In this document: positions 21,476 to 32,991 of the stretch, in pieces
Layout: every line of letters starts with the position of its first letter
Position numbering within the stretch: the first letter of the stretch is position 1
Source: Strigamia acuminata
Taxonomy: Eukaryota; Arthropoda; Chilopoda; Geophilomorpha; Linotaeniidae
Assembly (NCBI GenBank): GCA_949358305.1
Contig: OX442315.1
Span: 4,836,001-4,900,000 of the forward strand
DNA: 64,000 nt
Reading direction: 5' to 3'
The notes under the pieces: model-generated
Databases searched by the model: none
Told to the model about the DNA's origin: nothing
The model's input: the letters and a program-made list of their open reading frames with translations, nothing else
Position numbers and translations under genes: made by a program

Positions 21476-22210
21476 CAGTTCACGCCTGGTGTCTTGATGC
21501 TAAATTCGTACTACGCATCCCATTCTGTGCAGACAATTTTCTAATTCCAGTTGTTATTTAACACTTATTAAGTATTATGAGTTTCTATGATGACATTTAT
21601 GTGTAAGCACCACCTGGCGCACTGTGCTAATACCGTAAATAAACTGTTACGGAACCACTTACGGTTTTACGCTAATGCTAACATGTTGTCCATTTTCTTC
21701 ACATCCACTTCGAAGATATTCATCAGGTTATGGGACTACGAATAGCAACGTTCTAACTGTACAGGAAAGTAGTTGTAACATTGCATCTGGTATGTTTTGG
21801 AGAAATTGTTGTGCGACCACGTTGTGAAGAACTTTTAAGCCGGAAAATTAATCCAGATGGCTGAAACAACGAACCAAACGACGGGAATTGGCCACACGAC
21901 ACATCATTTACGTCATTTTACGAAATTACAGGGAATTTCAAACTTTAACAATTGGAAATTTGAAATGGAAATGCAAATGTGTGTTGTCTGATCTGGGTAC
22001 AGTTGTTTATTACTTCAATTTCATTTGTCGATTCTATATTTTGGATCAAATTCTCCCGGCTAAACGCCGTGCTAAACTTGCACATTCTTCTAGTTACCAT
22101 TACCAACTGTTTTTAAACTGTGTAAATTGCAGAGCTCATACGTTGCAATATGAAAATTTTATTCTCTGGGATTCACAAAACAGGTAGAAACGAAAAGAAG
22201 ATGTTGGCTT
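21476..22210. other. Spacer between genes B and C
   Basis: AT-rich sequence upstream of gene B and downstream of gene C. The first part (CGCCTGGTGTCTTGATGCTA) is homologous to the region near 27162 upstream of gene C. No gene recognised; the short ORFs have no recognisable domain. Confidence 0.4.
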
Positions 22211-22326
22211 CACCTCTAATTCCCCCCGGCTTCGCACGTTCCTTTAAACGCGAGTTTTAACACAGTCTTATCCGAAATCTTTTGGTCGTTTATTACGCGC
22301 AATTGATTATGTTTGTGCGCTTGATT

Positions 22327-23270
22327 TGTGTGCGATTTGTGAACAACTGCCGAAGCAAGTTTGTGGTGATCTCGAATTGTTTCACCACTTAGAAAATGAA
22401 TATATTTTTGTCTCCTAATTAATTTGGCTTGGCACACGCCAAGTCAGATCATGTGACCAAGGGGAGAAAACTTCCCTAGGCACATATCACCTCAGGTTGG
22501 CTGGGGTGAAAACAGCGATTAGCCGTTATGGTGCAATAATCCTTTGTTGCACCAGTTTTAGCTAATTGCGCAGATTATCTGCGCAATATTGAAGCGCGCC
22601 CGCGCTTCAATCGGGACTCTTGAATATACAACACAACCCACAACATCACTGCTTGTTCGCTCCCGAAAAGTATTGACAGTGGACCGTGTTAACGTCAAGT
22701 TTCACCAGCTTGCTTTGTACAAACCGTGCAAGGCCAGCTATTCAGCGTAAATTAGCCGCAGCTAATTTCCGCGATCGAGAAGAGAAGTTCCCGCCCGTCG
22801 TGAACCACCGCCAGCGCGTTGCCATCGCCGTCGTACGCTGAACGGAAGCCTGCCCGAGGTGAACCACTGCCATCGCGCCGTCGTACGCCGAGTAGTAGAC
22901 TCACGTGAACCATCGTCGAAAGGACCATCGTACGTGAGTGTCGAGAGGAAAATAGAGGATATTTTCCTAACAACTAAGTGTTGTTAAGCACCACGCAACA
23001 GTAGTTGCGTGTATTTTCATTGTTCTTTCCATTATTTCGCGACTTGTCGCCTTTATTATATTTCTTATATTATTCTCAATCCATTGTATTAACCGAATAA
23101 AGATATTGTGCTTTTTATTGATAAAAACTGTCTTTTTTATTTTTTCTATTAAATTAACCCTAGATAATTTTGGCCGCCGATATAAGTCTTTTATAGCATT
23201 CACCTGCGGTAATCTGCTTGATTTGTTAGAAATTAAGCGGATAAAACCCGGATTGCAGCAAGTTGGACAA
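22327..23270. mobile_element. ~945-bp insertion behind gene C, possibly a solo LTR
   Basis: Relative to the gene B 3' flank, homology stops after TTTGTGCGCTTGA and resumes at AAAAAATGTATTGGTAC. The inserted block is GC-rich in its middle, has three consecutive perfect hairpins (22530-22610), duplicated segments around GCCGTCGTACGC (about 22830 and 22880) and an AATAAA signal near 23095. This would fit a solo LTR, but I could not find matching target duplications or assign a family. Confidence 0.55.
22530..22610. repeat. Three consecutive perfect hairpins
   Basis: GGTGCAA/TTGCACC (22530-22553), TTGCGCAGAT with its complement (22566-22586) and TTGAAGCGCG with CGCGCTTCAA (22589-22610) lie almost end to end. 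All three stems are perfect, which is unexpected by chance in an 80-bp stretch. Confidence 0.85.
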
Positions 23271-23405
23271 TGTGAAAAAAATGTATTGGTACTTGACTTT
23301 TTAAAACATTTCATTGCAATTAGTTACAAATGTTATTCGAACGTTTCCATCTTTCTTCTTTCTAATGTGTGAAAACGTTACAGTAAAAAGGTTCAAGATC
23401 GCCGA

Positions 23406-26400
23406 TTAAACGCTCTTATAAGTTAAATCTAGTTTGATATACAATCTATCATCAACTAAATATTCCGGTTTAAGTTTATTAAACGGAAAAAAAGTCGGTG
23501 AGTAAAATAATTGGGGTTGTCCATTGGGTTTGTCCACTGGTTTATCAGTAGTTGCAGCAAATTGTGCAGTAAAATCGTTATGGGCCAACTGATCCAAAAG
23601 ACTGATTTTTCCAGACCAGTGTATGGGCCACTTAAGAATTGCATTATCTTTATCAGCCAATAATCTAAGCCAAATGGATAAATGAGTTTCCGCTCCAATT
23701 CCGACGCCATTCGGCCAAAGGTCAAATTCCATTTTATAACCATACTTATTCGTAGAAAAAAAACTGCTCACGATGCGCCCTAGTTTTTGAGCGTTTGAGA
23801 AACTATCCACTTTCCAGATGTATTGGAATGCTGTAGCGTTTGTTGCCAGTTCGTTTCTTAACGTCATCAAATTATCTGTGTCTCTTGATAAACTGTCTTG
23901 CAAGTCATCTTGTTTACTTTGCAGTGTATCTGTAAATGTATTTATCGATTTCACGAACTGGCAGAAAAATTTGTAATAAATTTACCCAAACGTTTGTCGC
24001 TTTCTAGACGTGAAGTCTTAATTGCATCGATTAGAAAATTTGACATATTTTTGTTTCCATCTGAAAATAGTTTTGTATGATACAATTACTGTATAACACG
24101 AAAAGTTTGTTGTATAATTTTGATTTCAAGAAAACCAGCATTTCTTAATGTTGTGTCACTACCATAATTCTTTTTTTGTACTTGCTGGAATAAAGACATT
24201 GCAGTGTAAGATGTAGAGCCAGCATAATCTACTTTACAATTGATGTACACATCATCAGTTTCCAATCATCTGTGGTGACCCAGAAGGCACTGTGTGGCCC
24301 TCACAGACATTCTGTGGGTGACCCCTTCTGTGCCCCTATCAAGAGGGATCGTTTGGTAACCAAACCTCTTGGGAGAGTAGGTGTGTGCCCTGAGGGAAAA
24401 GAGAGTAGCTGGCTTCAACAACCAAGGGTGAACTGCGTCACTGCCATACACCGCCCAGTGGCCCTAAGGTAATCCCTCCTTCACGGAGTGTTATGACCCA
24501 GTGAGGGAATGAGGGAGCTGAGTGGTGTGGGGAGTAGAGAGAGTAAGAGAGCAACCACCATAGGGAAAGGACACGAGGAAAAGTGCTTGGTCTCAGCCGA
24601 GACAGGTGTATGTGAGAAAGGTCCTGAGCCAGCAAGAGCCGTCGTGCTCCGTGCTGACTCTGCTCTCCTCCCCATTTACCACTGCGACGCTCAGTAGTGT
24701 GGCGATGGGTTCACTACAACCTCCATGAGCGGTTATATGGGTCGTATAGGTAAGTACGACAGAATGGTCATGATTCACCAACCACGTCATACATGGGTCT
24801 CTCAACCTGTTTGTGACGGTGTGGCGTGCTTTCATGGCATTGCCAACATCCAAGTGATGGGATTCTCCAACCCATAAACTAACGATTAAAAGCCAACAAT
24901 CTGGAGTTTCTTGTCATTATTACGTGAGTATGCATCCCAAACCATGGTAACCAGTCCCCAGGTTGTCATGGCAAAGACCATACCAGTCACAAGCCATTGG
25001 CTGCAGCCGTCACCTGACTCCACTCTATAAAGTTCTGGGATTTCCCGCCTTTAAAAAGAATTTACCAAACTATAAAACAGAACACAGTAAAACTTCCTTA
25101 ACTGTCAGGTAAAGATGCAACACATCTATAAAAACATTACAGCCTACAAACACCAAAATCCAACCCTGAGCGGAAGCCTACCCCTATTGTAGATACGCTG
25201 TGGAATTTAAAGGCACAGTAATATATTAGCAATGAAATTATAGTGCACTTACCTACAGTTTGAACCAATTCATCTAAGTTAAACAGAAAAATGTCATTTT
25301 AATCACTCAAACATATTGTAATGTTTGAATAACTTACTATTTGCTGATATGAGACTGGCCAATGTGTTTTTGTTGTGTTGCACATCATCAGATTGGTTAC
25401 TTTGTTGTTTAGTCAGCGTTTCTGTAATTAATTTACCCATTAGGCTAAAGAGAATGAAAAAAAAAGAAAAACTACCTATTTGAGACATCAATTCTTCATT
25501 CTTTTTATTCAGTTCAGTAATCTGCTGTTTGCTTGAGTGAATTTCCATCTGTTGGTTTTTTGCAGCTTCCTTCAAATGATCTGCATGCACATACAAACAG
25601 AAACCGCAACTAGAATTTTCCATTTATTGGAAACGCAAGAATATAATCATGGACTTACCCACAGTTTTAACAAAATCATCTACTGTAAAAAGAATCAAAA
25701 ATTAAAAATTAAAAAATTACTGAAGCATATTTTAATGTTTGAATACTTACTGATAGCAGCGGTGACGTTAACCACTTCCATATTAATTTGTGTCATCGTG
25801 GATGTTTGACTCAAAGATCCATTAAGTGAAACTACGAAGTTGAAAATAAATATAATTGCCTTGCAACTTAATGGTGGACATCTCACCATAATTGGTCTCC
25901 AATTGATTGATTTGAGATGTCACTTCTTCTATTTTCATGTTTTGTTCCATTTCAAGTTTACTTGTCCGCTCTTTGCTTGTTCTCTCACAGTTTTCTACAG
26001 TTTCTTTCAAATTATCTGTATGCGCATAAAAAGAAACTGTTAAAACCCCCTATTGTTCTATCTAATTGATCGATCTGATGACGAGGCTTGTGGCCAACGC
26101 CATCTATCAACGAAATTTAGCAACTATTTAAGACATTTTTACCATGAATCAACGTCAGATTTACGCAACACACTTTCTGTCCTGGATAATTACCATTGCC
26201 ACCGTCACCTGATATTAACAATTTTAATTGGGTACATTACGTTGTCATTCACAACGAAAACCTTTTATTAATTCTACCATTTGCAGTTTTTGAATGAGAT
26301 TCAACCACTACTGACTGCAATTTGTAAGACCAACGTAAATATCCGTCATTCGATGTTTTCTCATCAGTTTTCTCCACACTACAAAACAACACACAAAATA

Positions 26401-26729
26401 TAATCCTCTAAAAAAATTTTAATCTTCCAGATTTGCATGGATATAAAACTGGTACTTAATTTTCAAAACTCAGTATACGTACTTGTTTATTTGTTGTTTT
26501 CCATCAACGTTCGACCATTTTTGGGTTCCATCTTCTTTCCTGATTTTGTTTTCACTACGCTCTGTAGCCAAAACATCTGATTGAAGTGATGCTTAAAGAG
26601 AAACAGAATGCAGATTAAAATACAAATCCAAACAGTGTAATAAATGCTTTTGATTGAATAAGTACCATAGATACTCGTGAGAGCACACGAGTGTACTACA
26701 CAGAGACGGAAAAACGATATAGTAAACAT
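23406..26729 (-). CDS. Gene C: coiled-coil MATH protein, paralogue of gene B
   Basis: Twelve exons: 26666-26729, 26483-26591, 26278-26378, 26143-26208, 25887-26015, 25751-25831, 25659-25679, 25476-25580, 25338-25421, 25253-25273, 23986-24060 and 23406-23929. They sum to 1380 nt (459 codons plus stop). The order is a signal-peptide-like exon, hydrophilic exons 2-4, coiled coil, MATH. It keeps a 25-codon coiled-coil exon (23986-24060) shared with gene A but not seen in gene B. The exon that precedes MATH in genes A and B is here fused to the MATH exon without an intron. A copy of the dispersed repeat family occupies the long intron at about 24270-24870. A TATA box lies at 26767-26776. Function unknown, as for gene B. 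Confidence 0.8.
24270..24870. repeat. Dispersed repeat family, copy 1 (gene C intron)
   Basis: Shares with the segment at 27243-27590 blocks such as CACCGCCCAGTGGCCCTAAG, a CTGGGTCTC/TTGGTCTCA..CCGAGACA block, and GCGACGCTCAGTAGTRTGGC. GC-rich against an AT-rich background, without coding capacity. A SINE or another non-autonomous element is possible, but I cannot see a clear pol III promoter. Confidence 0.65.
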
Positions 26730-26766
26730 CCTTACGGTGAATGACTGTAGAGATCACAAGGAATGC

Positions 26767-26776
26767 ATTTATATAG
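26767..26776 (-). promoter_or_regulatory. TATA box of gene C
   Basis: The minus strand reads CTATATAAAT 38 bp upstream of the gene C ATG, matching the position in gene B. Confidence 0.6.
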
Positions 26777-27242
26777 TGCTTTCAAGTCTGAAAAGTGCCA
26801 TGTGTGTCAATAACACGTCTTCTATATTTTGAAATAAAAAAAATTAATTACTATTTAATAGCTTTTTTATCTCATATTTTTTTCCACAAGTGTCTAATTG
26901 ATTTACAGTCAGCAAAAATCCTGTCGAGCAGTAATGAAATGCCCACAACGCAACCCTTTAGGCTTTACTGCAGTGCACAGCACAGAGCATATATTTCAAA
27001 TTAAATCGATTTCTCTAGATGGCTGCAAACAAAGATTGAAGAATGATACAAGTGGAACAAATTTTAATGCCAGTTAAAGGATGTAAAAACATGTTACAGT
27101 AAAAGCCGAAAAATTTCCAATTGTTTTCCGCTAATACTGGTAACGGTTATATCATAGTTTGCGCCCGGTATCTTAATGCTAAATTCTTACTGCACATCCC
27201 ATTCTGCGCCGACAATTTTCTAAATTTTGTCACTTTTGATCC

Positions 27243-27590
27243 AGTTGTGATCACTGGGCCACCCACGGCGACCTGCATCACTCCACACACCGCCCAGTGG
27301 CCCTAAGGTCATCTACCTTTGCGGGTGGACTGACCCAGTATAGGGAAGGAGTGAGACGAGTGGTGTAGTGAGAGAGAGAGTCTGTCGCTGACCGTGAAAG
27401 AGAGAAGAGCGCTGGGTCTCAACCGAGACAAACATGCAGAGACGATCCTGAAACCAGCAAGGGCAATTTTGCCCTGTGCTGACCCAACTCTCCTGACCAT
27501 TCACAAGTGCGACGCTCAGTAGTATGGCGATGGGCCTGCTACAGCCTCCATGAGCAGCTGAATGGGCCGTGCAAAAACCAATCTTAAGCC
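27243..27590. repeat. Dispersed repeat family, copy 2
   Basis: Begins near GTGATCACTGGGCCACCC and aligns with copy 1 through CACCGCCCAGTGGCCCTAAG, the CCGAGACA block, GCGACGCTCAGTAGTATGGC and CCTCCATGAGC. It lies upstream of gene C. Confidence 0.65.
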
Positions 27591-28013
27591 TAGTTCTTAA
27601 AACAACTGAATCAGCACAAAAATAAGAAATTAAACATTAAGACTTACCCAATACATCATCTTCTCCGGTTTTCTTTTCCGGACACTGCATGGACATCATC
27701 TAATTGGAGAGAAATAAAATATAGATTAATATAAAAATTCAAAAGTGTATAATTAAGCATTTACGATATTCTTTTGATTGAATAAATACCATCGATGAAC
27801 TTTACTATACAGAACAAAAGGCTGGTTTAAAATCTAAAATCTAAAATCTAAAATCTAAAATGATCTTACCTATTAATTATAGAAAACATCCGCATAAATC
27901 AAATTCTTTTTACAATACAAAAAAAATTCAAGATATACCAGAAAAGAAGGTTTTTTTAATACACATTAAACAAATCAAAAAAATAAAAAATACACCAAAT
28001 CGAATAAAAATTT

Positions 28014-28637
28014 CTATTTAGTAATAATTTTAAAAAAATCTAGTTTGATAAAAAGTGTGTCGTCTGTTAAATATAACGGCTTAAGCTTATCTAACGGCAT
28101 ATACTTTGCTTTTCCCCAGCCGGCATTTACTGCACTGATTGGTTTGTCAAAACCTTGACCTTTCTTCAAATCTGATGGCACTGGCACACTATGATGATTC
28201 CTATGTATCGACTGATCCAACACACTAATTTGCGCAGAATACTCAATGGGCCACGTGAGAATTTCATCGTTCGGGCCTTTCATCACTTGAATATAAACTG
28301 ATAAATGAGTTCCCTTTCCGGGACCGTCGCCGTTCGGATTGAGTTGTAGTCGCAGTTTATATCCGTACTGCTGATTGTAAAATGGATCACTATACAGATA
28401 AGGATCCTCGTGATATCTCATTTGATCTTGAAGTTTTGTAAAGTGGTCCACTTTCCAGATGTATGGCGATACAGAAAGATCCGATGACAGTTCGTTCCTC
28501 AGTTTGTCTGGACGAATAAATATGATAAAATGAGAAATAAAATGCACTTTTTTGGTGTTTTTGTTCTTGATTATACCGCAATTCTGGTTCAATTCTTCAA
28601 TCGTCTTGTTGAGTTTCAATTCGAGGTCACTCGTCAT
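28014..28637 (-). CDS. Gene D: MATH-only protein
   Basis: Two exons, 28577-28637 and 28014-28507 (555 nt, 184 codons plus stop), joined in phase across a 69-bp GT-AG intron. Exon 1 encodes a short helical leader (MTSDLELKLNKTIEEL), exon 2 a single MATH/TRAF-C domain (YIWKVDHF start, ILTWPIEY core). It lacks RING, zinc fingers and the long coiled coil. MATH domains bind receptor-tail or adaptor peptides; such a short protein could act as an adaptor or competitor, which is inference. A duplicated alternative first exon lies upstream (28742-28802). Confidence 0.85.
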   Translation of the reverse strand: MTSDLELKLNKTIEELNQNCGIIKNKNTKKVHFISHFIIFIRPDKLRNELSSDLSVSPYIWKVDHFTKLQDQMRYHEDPYLYSDPFYNQQYGYKLRLQLNPNGDGPGKGTHLSVYIQVMKGPNDEILTWPIEYSAQISVLDQSIHRNHHSVPVPSDLKKGQGFDKPISAVNAGWGKAKYMPLDKLKPLYLTDDTLFIKLDFFKIITK

Positions 28638-28660
28638 GTTCAGTTATCAGTTTTCTTTGT

Positions 28661-28825
28661 TCCTCGGTTTGCCTGGACGAATAAATAGGATAAAACGACA
28701 AATAAAACGCATTTTTTGATGTTTTTTATTCTTGATTATACCGCAATTCAGGTTGAATTCTTCTATCGTCTTGTTGAGTGTCAATTCGAGGTCATTCGTC
28801 ATGTTCAGTTATCAGTTTTCGTCGA
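28661..28825 (-). repeat. Tandem duplication of gene D first exon (alternative exon at 28742-28802)
   Basis: The ~165-bp block is a second copy of 28497-28660: the first bases of the MATH exon, the intron, exon 1 and the upstream sequence. The copied exon keeps its ATG (28802), open frame and GT donor with the same phase, so it could be spliced to the same MATH exon. The promoter block sits 160 bp upstream of this copy, closer than to the proximal one. Confidence 0.8.
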
Positions 28826-28962
28826 ATTAGCTGCATGAGAAGGTGAGAAGTGGAGTTACCGGTACATGTGTGAAATGGTTAATGAACGTCCAGTTGTAAG
28901 ATTAGTTTAGTTTGCTTCGTCAGAAAATCGACGAAATAATACGGTTTGATGCCTGTTGTGTG

Positions 28963-28994
28963 TGGTCACATGACTTGACAAGTGGCGACCTCTT
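28963..28994 (-). promoter_or_regulatory. Shared MATH promoter block, gene D copy
   Basis: The plus strand reads GGTCACATGACTTGACAAGT followed by GGCGACCTCT. One of five near-identical blocks, each upstream of a MATH-only gene. It holds two E-boxes, CACATG and CACTTG (complement strand). Confidence 0.72.
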
Positions 28995-29277
28995 TACATT
29001 TGCAAACGACAACAAATTAGTAATTTATTAATTAATAATTATTAATTCTACTACTAGTATTAATTATGTTAATTATCAATCAGGCTATAATTATTCATCC
29101 GGGCACTTTTAATCTAGAAAAAAACAACCAGCTTTTCATTTATACCAACATGGCGCTATAAGCTTTGTATCTGAGATTCAAAGCCAAAAAAATTGTGGCC
29201 TGCAGTGGCCTGCGGCTTAAAGGAGGGTAATACAGCAAACATTTGGACAAAAAATAATACCGGTTAATTACATATTG

Positions 29278-29810
29278 GTGTGAGTGTTTGGACGGATGCC
29301 ACGTGGTCAGGGGAGGGCCACAGGACACAACACACACGATGAAATACAACAGAGACACAGGTTTAGTTATTATTATAGCTTTATTGTTGTCTAGGGGTAT
29401 GATTGGTGTCTCATGTGTATTTCCCAATGCGATGGCTGCGGAACAGCCCATCCCTAACAAGACTGCATGGCACGGCGGCCATTAACCACATGACACCCGT
29501 GGTCGGATTGCTTATTCGGCCGCGTCGCCGTAATGCTCGTAAGAACGACGGTTGGACGCGGCTTACTTGGACGCTCAGGTCCCGGTGGGCAACAGAGTCG
29601 TCACGCCGATCATTCGGGTCGTGATCACAGTCAGTTCGGTGGAGTGGTCGTGGAAGCGACCGTTCGCTTTGCTGGCTACAAGAGAACTCTTTTTGGCCTC
29701 TGCAGGGCCACGCACGAGAAACATGAGGTGCGCGAGAGCTGCACTAAGTGTGCACTAAGTATTGCAGGTAAGTGATCAGCCTGCGGGGGCAGCTGGTCAC
29801 ATTGGGACAA
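29278..29810. other. GC-rich block between genes D and E, possible solo LTR
   Basis: A sharply bounded block richer in GC than the AT-rich flanks. It can be framed by TGTGAGTG at the left and GGGACA at the right, suggesting an LTR, but no target duplication or homologue is seen in the window. Short ORFs in it have no recognisable domain. Confidence 0.35.
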
Positions 29811-30213
29811 AAAGGAGGTACCAAGGAGGTGTTCGCAAGTCGAATTGTCCTGCAAATGTGTAAAAGGTGAAAAAATTGTTCATCCTACTTAAAGAAAACA
29901 CTTTTTTTATTAGAAATTTATAAAGGATGAAGTCTTTAAGTGAAGTCTTAAATTTATAAAGGAGTACATATTAAACAAAAAATATAATCTTTGTATTTTA
30001 TAATCACAAGTGCCATAGCTGGCGTTCAGTACTATACACACCAAATTTTAAGTTTGAAATTTGTACCTCTAAAACTTCGTTAAGGTTCAACAAAATTCAG
30101 AACGAAGTACCATAGGATAGAAATAAAACAAATTTTAATATTAAAAAAGAAAAAAAAAACCGACGTAAAAACACGTTACAATATTTCACCTATTGTAACA
30201 AAGACGTTACCAA

Positions 30214-30841
30214 TTACATTTTGCTCGTAATCAATAAATCGAGTTTGAAAAAAATTTGATCTTCGACTAAATACATCGGCTTCAGATTAGCTAACGGCAG
30301 AAAATATATAAATCCCCAACTAACATTTTCTGCCTCCAATGGTTTGCTAAAACTATTTTTAGCCAGAATGAAATCCGACATCAGCTGTACACAGTGATTC
30401 TTCTTATGCATCGACTGATCCAATACACTAATTTGGGCAGAATACTCAATGGGCCATTTAAGAATTGCGTCATTCAGACCTCTCAGCACTTGAAGATAAA
30501 GCGATAAATGAGATCCTGCTCCAAAACCATCACCGTATGGATTGAGTTGTAGTCGCAGTTTGTAGCCGTACTTGTAACTATAAAAAGGTTCGCTGCACGC
30601 ATAAGACAGTGTTCCCGATTTTGCCTGAGCTTGAAGCTCTGCAAAGTTGTCCACTTTCCAGATGTATGGGCATTTGGACAGATTCTTTGCCAATTCGTTT
30701 CTCAGTTTGTCTAGAATAAAATCACAAATGTTTTCAATTCACCAAAATCAACATTTTTTTAAATAATTTATTACCGTATTTCATGTCCACTTCTTCCATC
30801 TTCTTCCTTAGTCTCTTTTGGATTTCGCGGTCATTCATCAT
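30214..30841 (-). CDS. Gene E: MATH-only protein
   Basis: Two exons, 30775-30841 and 30214-30710 (564 nt, 187 codons plus stop), with a 64-bp GT-AG intron and consistent phase. Two adjacent ATGs open exon 1; the upstream one is used here. Exon 1 is a basic helical leader (MMNDREIQKRLRKKMEEV), exon 2 a MATH domain (YIWKVDNF, GYKLRLQLNP, ILKWPIEYSAQISVLDQ). The promoter block lies 110 bp upstream of the ATG. Confidence 0.86.
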
Positions 30842-30950
30842 TGTTTATTTTTTCAATAGTTTCCTTCAAATTAGCTGCATGGAGAAGGTGAGAAGTGAAG
30901 TTACAAATGCAAAATGGCCGATGTGTGAATAGTTTTGTCTGTTGTCTTTG

Positions 30951-30979
30951 GTCACATGACCTGACAAGTGGCGACCTCT
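30951..30979 (-). promoter_or_regulatory. Shared MATH promoter block, gene E copy
   Basis: The plus strand reads GTCACATGACCTGACAAGTG followed by GCGACCTCT, 110 bp upstream of the gene E ATG. Same block as at genes D, F, G and H. Confidence 0.75.
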
Positions 30980-31249
30980 TCATACTTGATGGGAGAAACT
31001 GACTGATTCTGATGTTGTTATTTTTAATGTTTCATAGCAATTGAAGCCATTGAAGAATTTTTTTTCTGTATCCATGAGGACCTTAAACATTTGAATATTT
31101 TGTTTGTGATTATTGTGATTTTTTGTTGACTTTTTATCATGTTCAGTTTTTATTTTTCACTTCTGATGTTTTTTTATCTTTCTTATTTTCCAGTCGCAGA
31201 AAATTTAAAAGTATTGACCACAATTGGAATATTTTTTACAACAAAAGGA

Positions 31250-31455
31250 ATCGTGGTCGAAAGGAATCGCGGTCGAAAGGAATCGCGATCGAAAATATTC
31301 CTGGTCGAAAATATTCCCGGTCGAAAATATTCCTGGTGGAAAATATTCCTGGTCAAAAATATATTCCTGGTCAAAAATATATTCCTGGTCAAAAATATTC
31401 CTGGTCAAAAAGAGTCCTGTTTCTCCTAAAGTCGAAAGTATTCCGGGTCAAACAG
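31250..31455. repeat. Imperfect 17-19 bp tandem repeat
   Basis: About ten diverged units of the type GGTCGAAAATATTCCT or GGTCAAAAATATATTCCT, with an AGGAATCGC variant at the left end. Short ORFs across it are simple products of the repeat. It lies between genes E and F. Confidence 0.85.
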
Positions 31456-31717
31456 AATCCGGGAATGACGCAACCTACACTGACCGTTGTTCCCTAATTT
31501 TAATTCCAACCAACAACAAGGGTTGGCCTAACCTGCAAGAAATACGATGCAGACCAATCTCTATTTGGTTTACAAAATAAAATGTTCACTAAATTCACTA
31601 ATAATTCAGACGGTAGCAAAAAAACTAAAAAATGATAAAATAATTACAACAAAATTTAATATTTAAAAGGTATGGTAAAACGTTACAGTAAACAGGCTTC
31701 AAGATTGACAATCATTT

Positions 31718-32333
31718 CTAGCTCATAATCCTTAAATCTAAACTGACACAAACTGCATCATTAACTAAATATTTCGGCGCCAATTTATGTAATTCCATAA
31801 AATGCATAAACCCCCAACCAATATTTGCTGCGTCCACCGGTTTGCTAAAACTACTACCACCTTCAATTAAATCAGAGTTCAACTTTTCAATCGCATTTGT
31901 TTTTTTTTTAACTACCAACTGATCTAACAGACCAATTTTGGCCGTATACTCAATGGGCCACTTAAGAATTGCATCGTTCGGACCTTTCATCACTTGAAGA
32001 TAAAGCGATAAATGAGATCCTGCTCCAGAGCCGTCGCCATTTGGGGCAAGTTGTAGTCGCAGTTTGTAGCCGTACTTGTCGCTATAAAAATCTTCACTAA
32101 ACGCGTAAATCTCAGTGCCTGATTTAGCTCGAGTTTGAAGCTTTGCAAAGTTCTCTACTCTCCAGATGAATGGCGATATTGAAAGATCCGGTGCCAGTTC
32201 GTTTCTCAGTTTGTCTAGTTGAATGAGTGAAATAAAATCACAAGTATTTCCATTCAGCAAATTTGTTACCGAATTTCATTTCCAATTCTTCTAGCTTCTT
32301 CCTGAGATTCAGTTCGAGTATGAGGTCACTCAT
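31718..32333 (-). CDS. Gene F: MATH-only protein
   Basis: Two exons, 32270-32333 and 31718-32214 (561 nt, 186 codons plus stop), 55-bp GT-AG intron, phase consistent. Leader MSDLILELNLRKKLEELEMK, then a MATH domain (FIWRVENF start, ILKWPIEYTAKIGLLDQ). Between the two domain halves is a lysine run (VVKKKTNAIEKL) not seen in its neighbours. The promoter block is 132 bp upstream of the ATG. Confidence 0.86.
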
Positions 32334-32464
32334 CTTGCTTATTTTTGGAGATTCCATCAAATTAGGGACGATGAGAAGTGAAGTTGTTTCTGCGAAAGAC
32401 AACCAAATCAGTTGTAAAATCAATTTAGCTGCACAATAATACGTTTTTCATGTCTGCCATTTTT

Positions 32465-32494
32465 GATCACATGACCTGGTAAGTGGCGTCCTCT
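32465..32494 (-). promoter_or_regulatory. Shared MATH promoter block, gene F copy
   Basis: The plus strand reads GATCACATGACCTGGTAAGT followed by GGCGTCCTCT. The most diverged of the five blocks but still alignable over its whole length. Confidence 0.68.
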
Positions 32495-32630
32495 CACAAT
32501 TGCTTGGAGAAACTGATTAGCAAGTTATTTAAACACTAATGGGAGCCTGTGCGGGCCGCACTATGAAATCAATTTTTTTTGTGTGTAACTTTGACTCTTG
32601 TGTATAATTTTATGGTATATTATAGACTTT

Positions 32631-32879
32631 GACCGATATCGATATTTTGCAGTATCGCCGATACCGATAATCGGCAACCGAATATCGGCCGATTCCGATA
32701 CCGGCGCCGATACTAAAATAAAAATGTCCGACCCCTCCCCACCCCCAAAAATAAAAAAAATTAAATTAAAATTGCGTCTATTAATTTATTTTATGTTTTA
32801 GTCTAAAACGATACGTTCTAGAAACGTGGCAATATCGGTATCGGCCACGCAAAAAAATATCGGATCCGATATCGGTGAT
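32631..32879. mobile_element. Foldback/MITE with CGATATCGG inverted ends
   Basis: The left end (ACCGATATCGATATTTTGCA and following GCCGATACCGATAAT) and the right end are inverted copies; the interior holds palindromes such as ATATCGGCCGAT and a poly-A-rich centre. It resembles the common GCCGATACCGATA-type short elements of animals, possibly hAT-derived, but a target duplication was not resolved. Confidence 0.65.
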
Positions 32880-32991
32880 TGAAGTACGATGATAATAAAA
32901 CAGATTTTAATATTTAAAAATAAAAAGAGAAAAAAAAAAGATATAAAAACATGTTACAATAAATAAAAACCTTTAAGATTGCCAATTAACT

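Larger units (their letters stand above)
26730..28013. other. Spacer between gene C start and gene D 3' end
   Basis: Contains the gene C TATA box, upstream sequence homologous to that of gene B, a dispersed repeat copy at 27243-27590, and around 27640-27800 a piece resembling the exon 2-4 area of TRAF-like genes (splice-like TACCCAATACATCATC on the plus strand). A short (AAAATCT)n run is at about 27832-27858. No complete gene seen. Confidence 0.45.

Noticed and set aside
29278-29810. Protein-coding gene in the GC-rich block
   Set aside because: Overlapping short ORFs in several frames without domain, splice pattern or start context; more likely a repeat.
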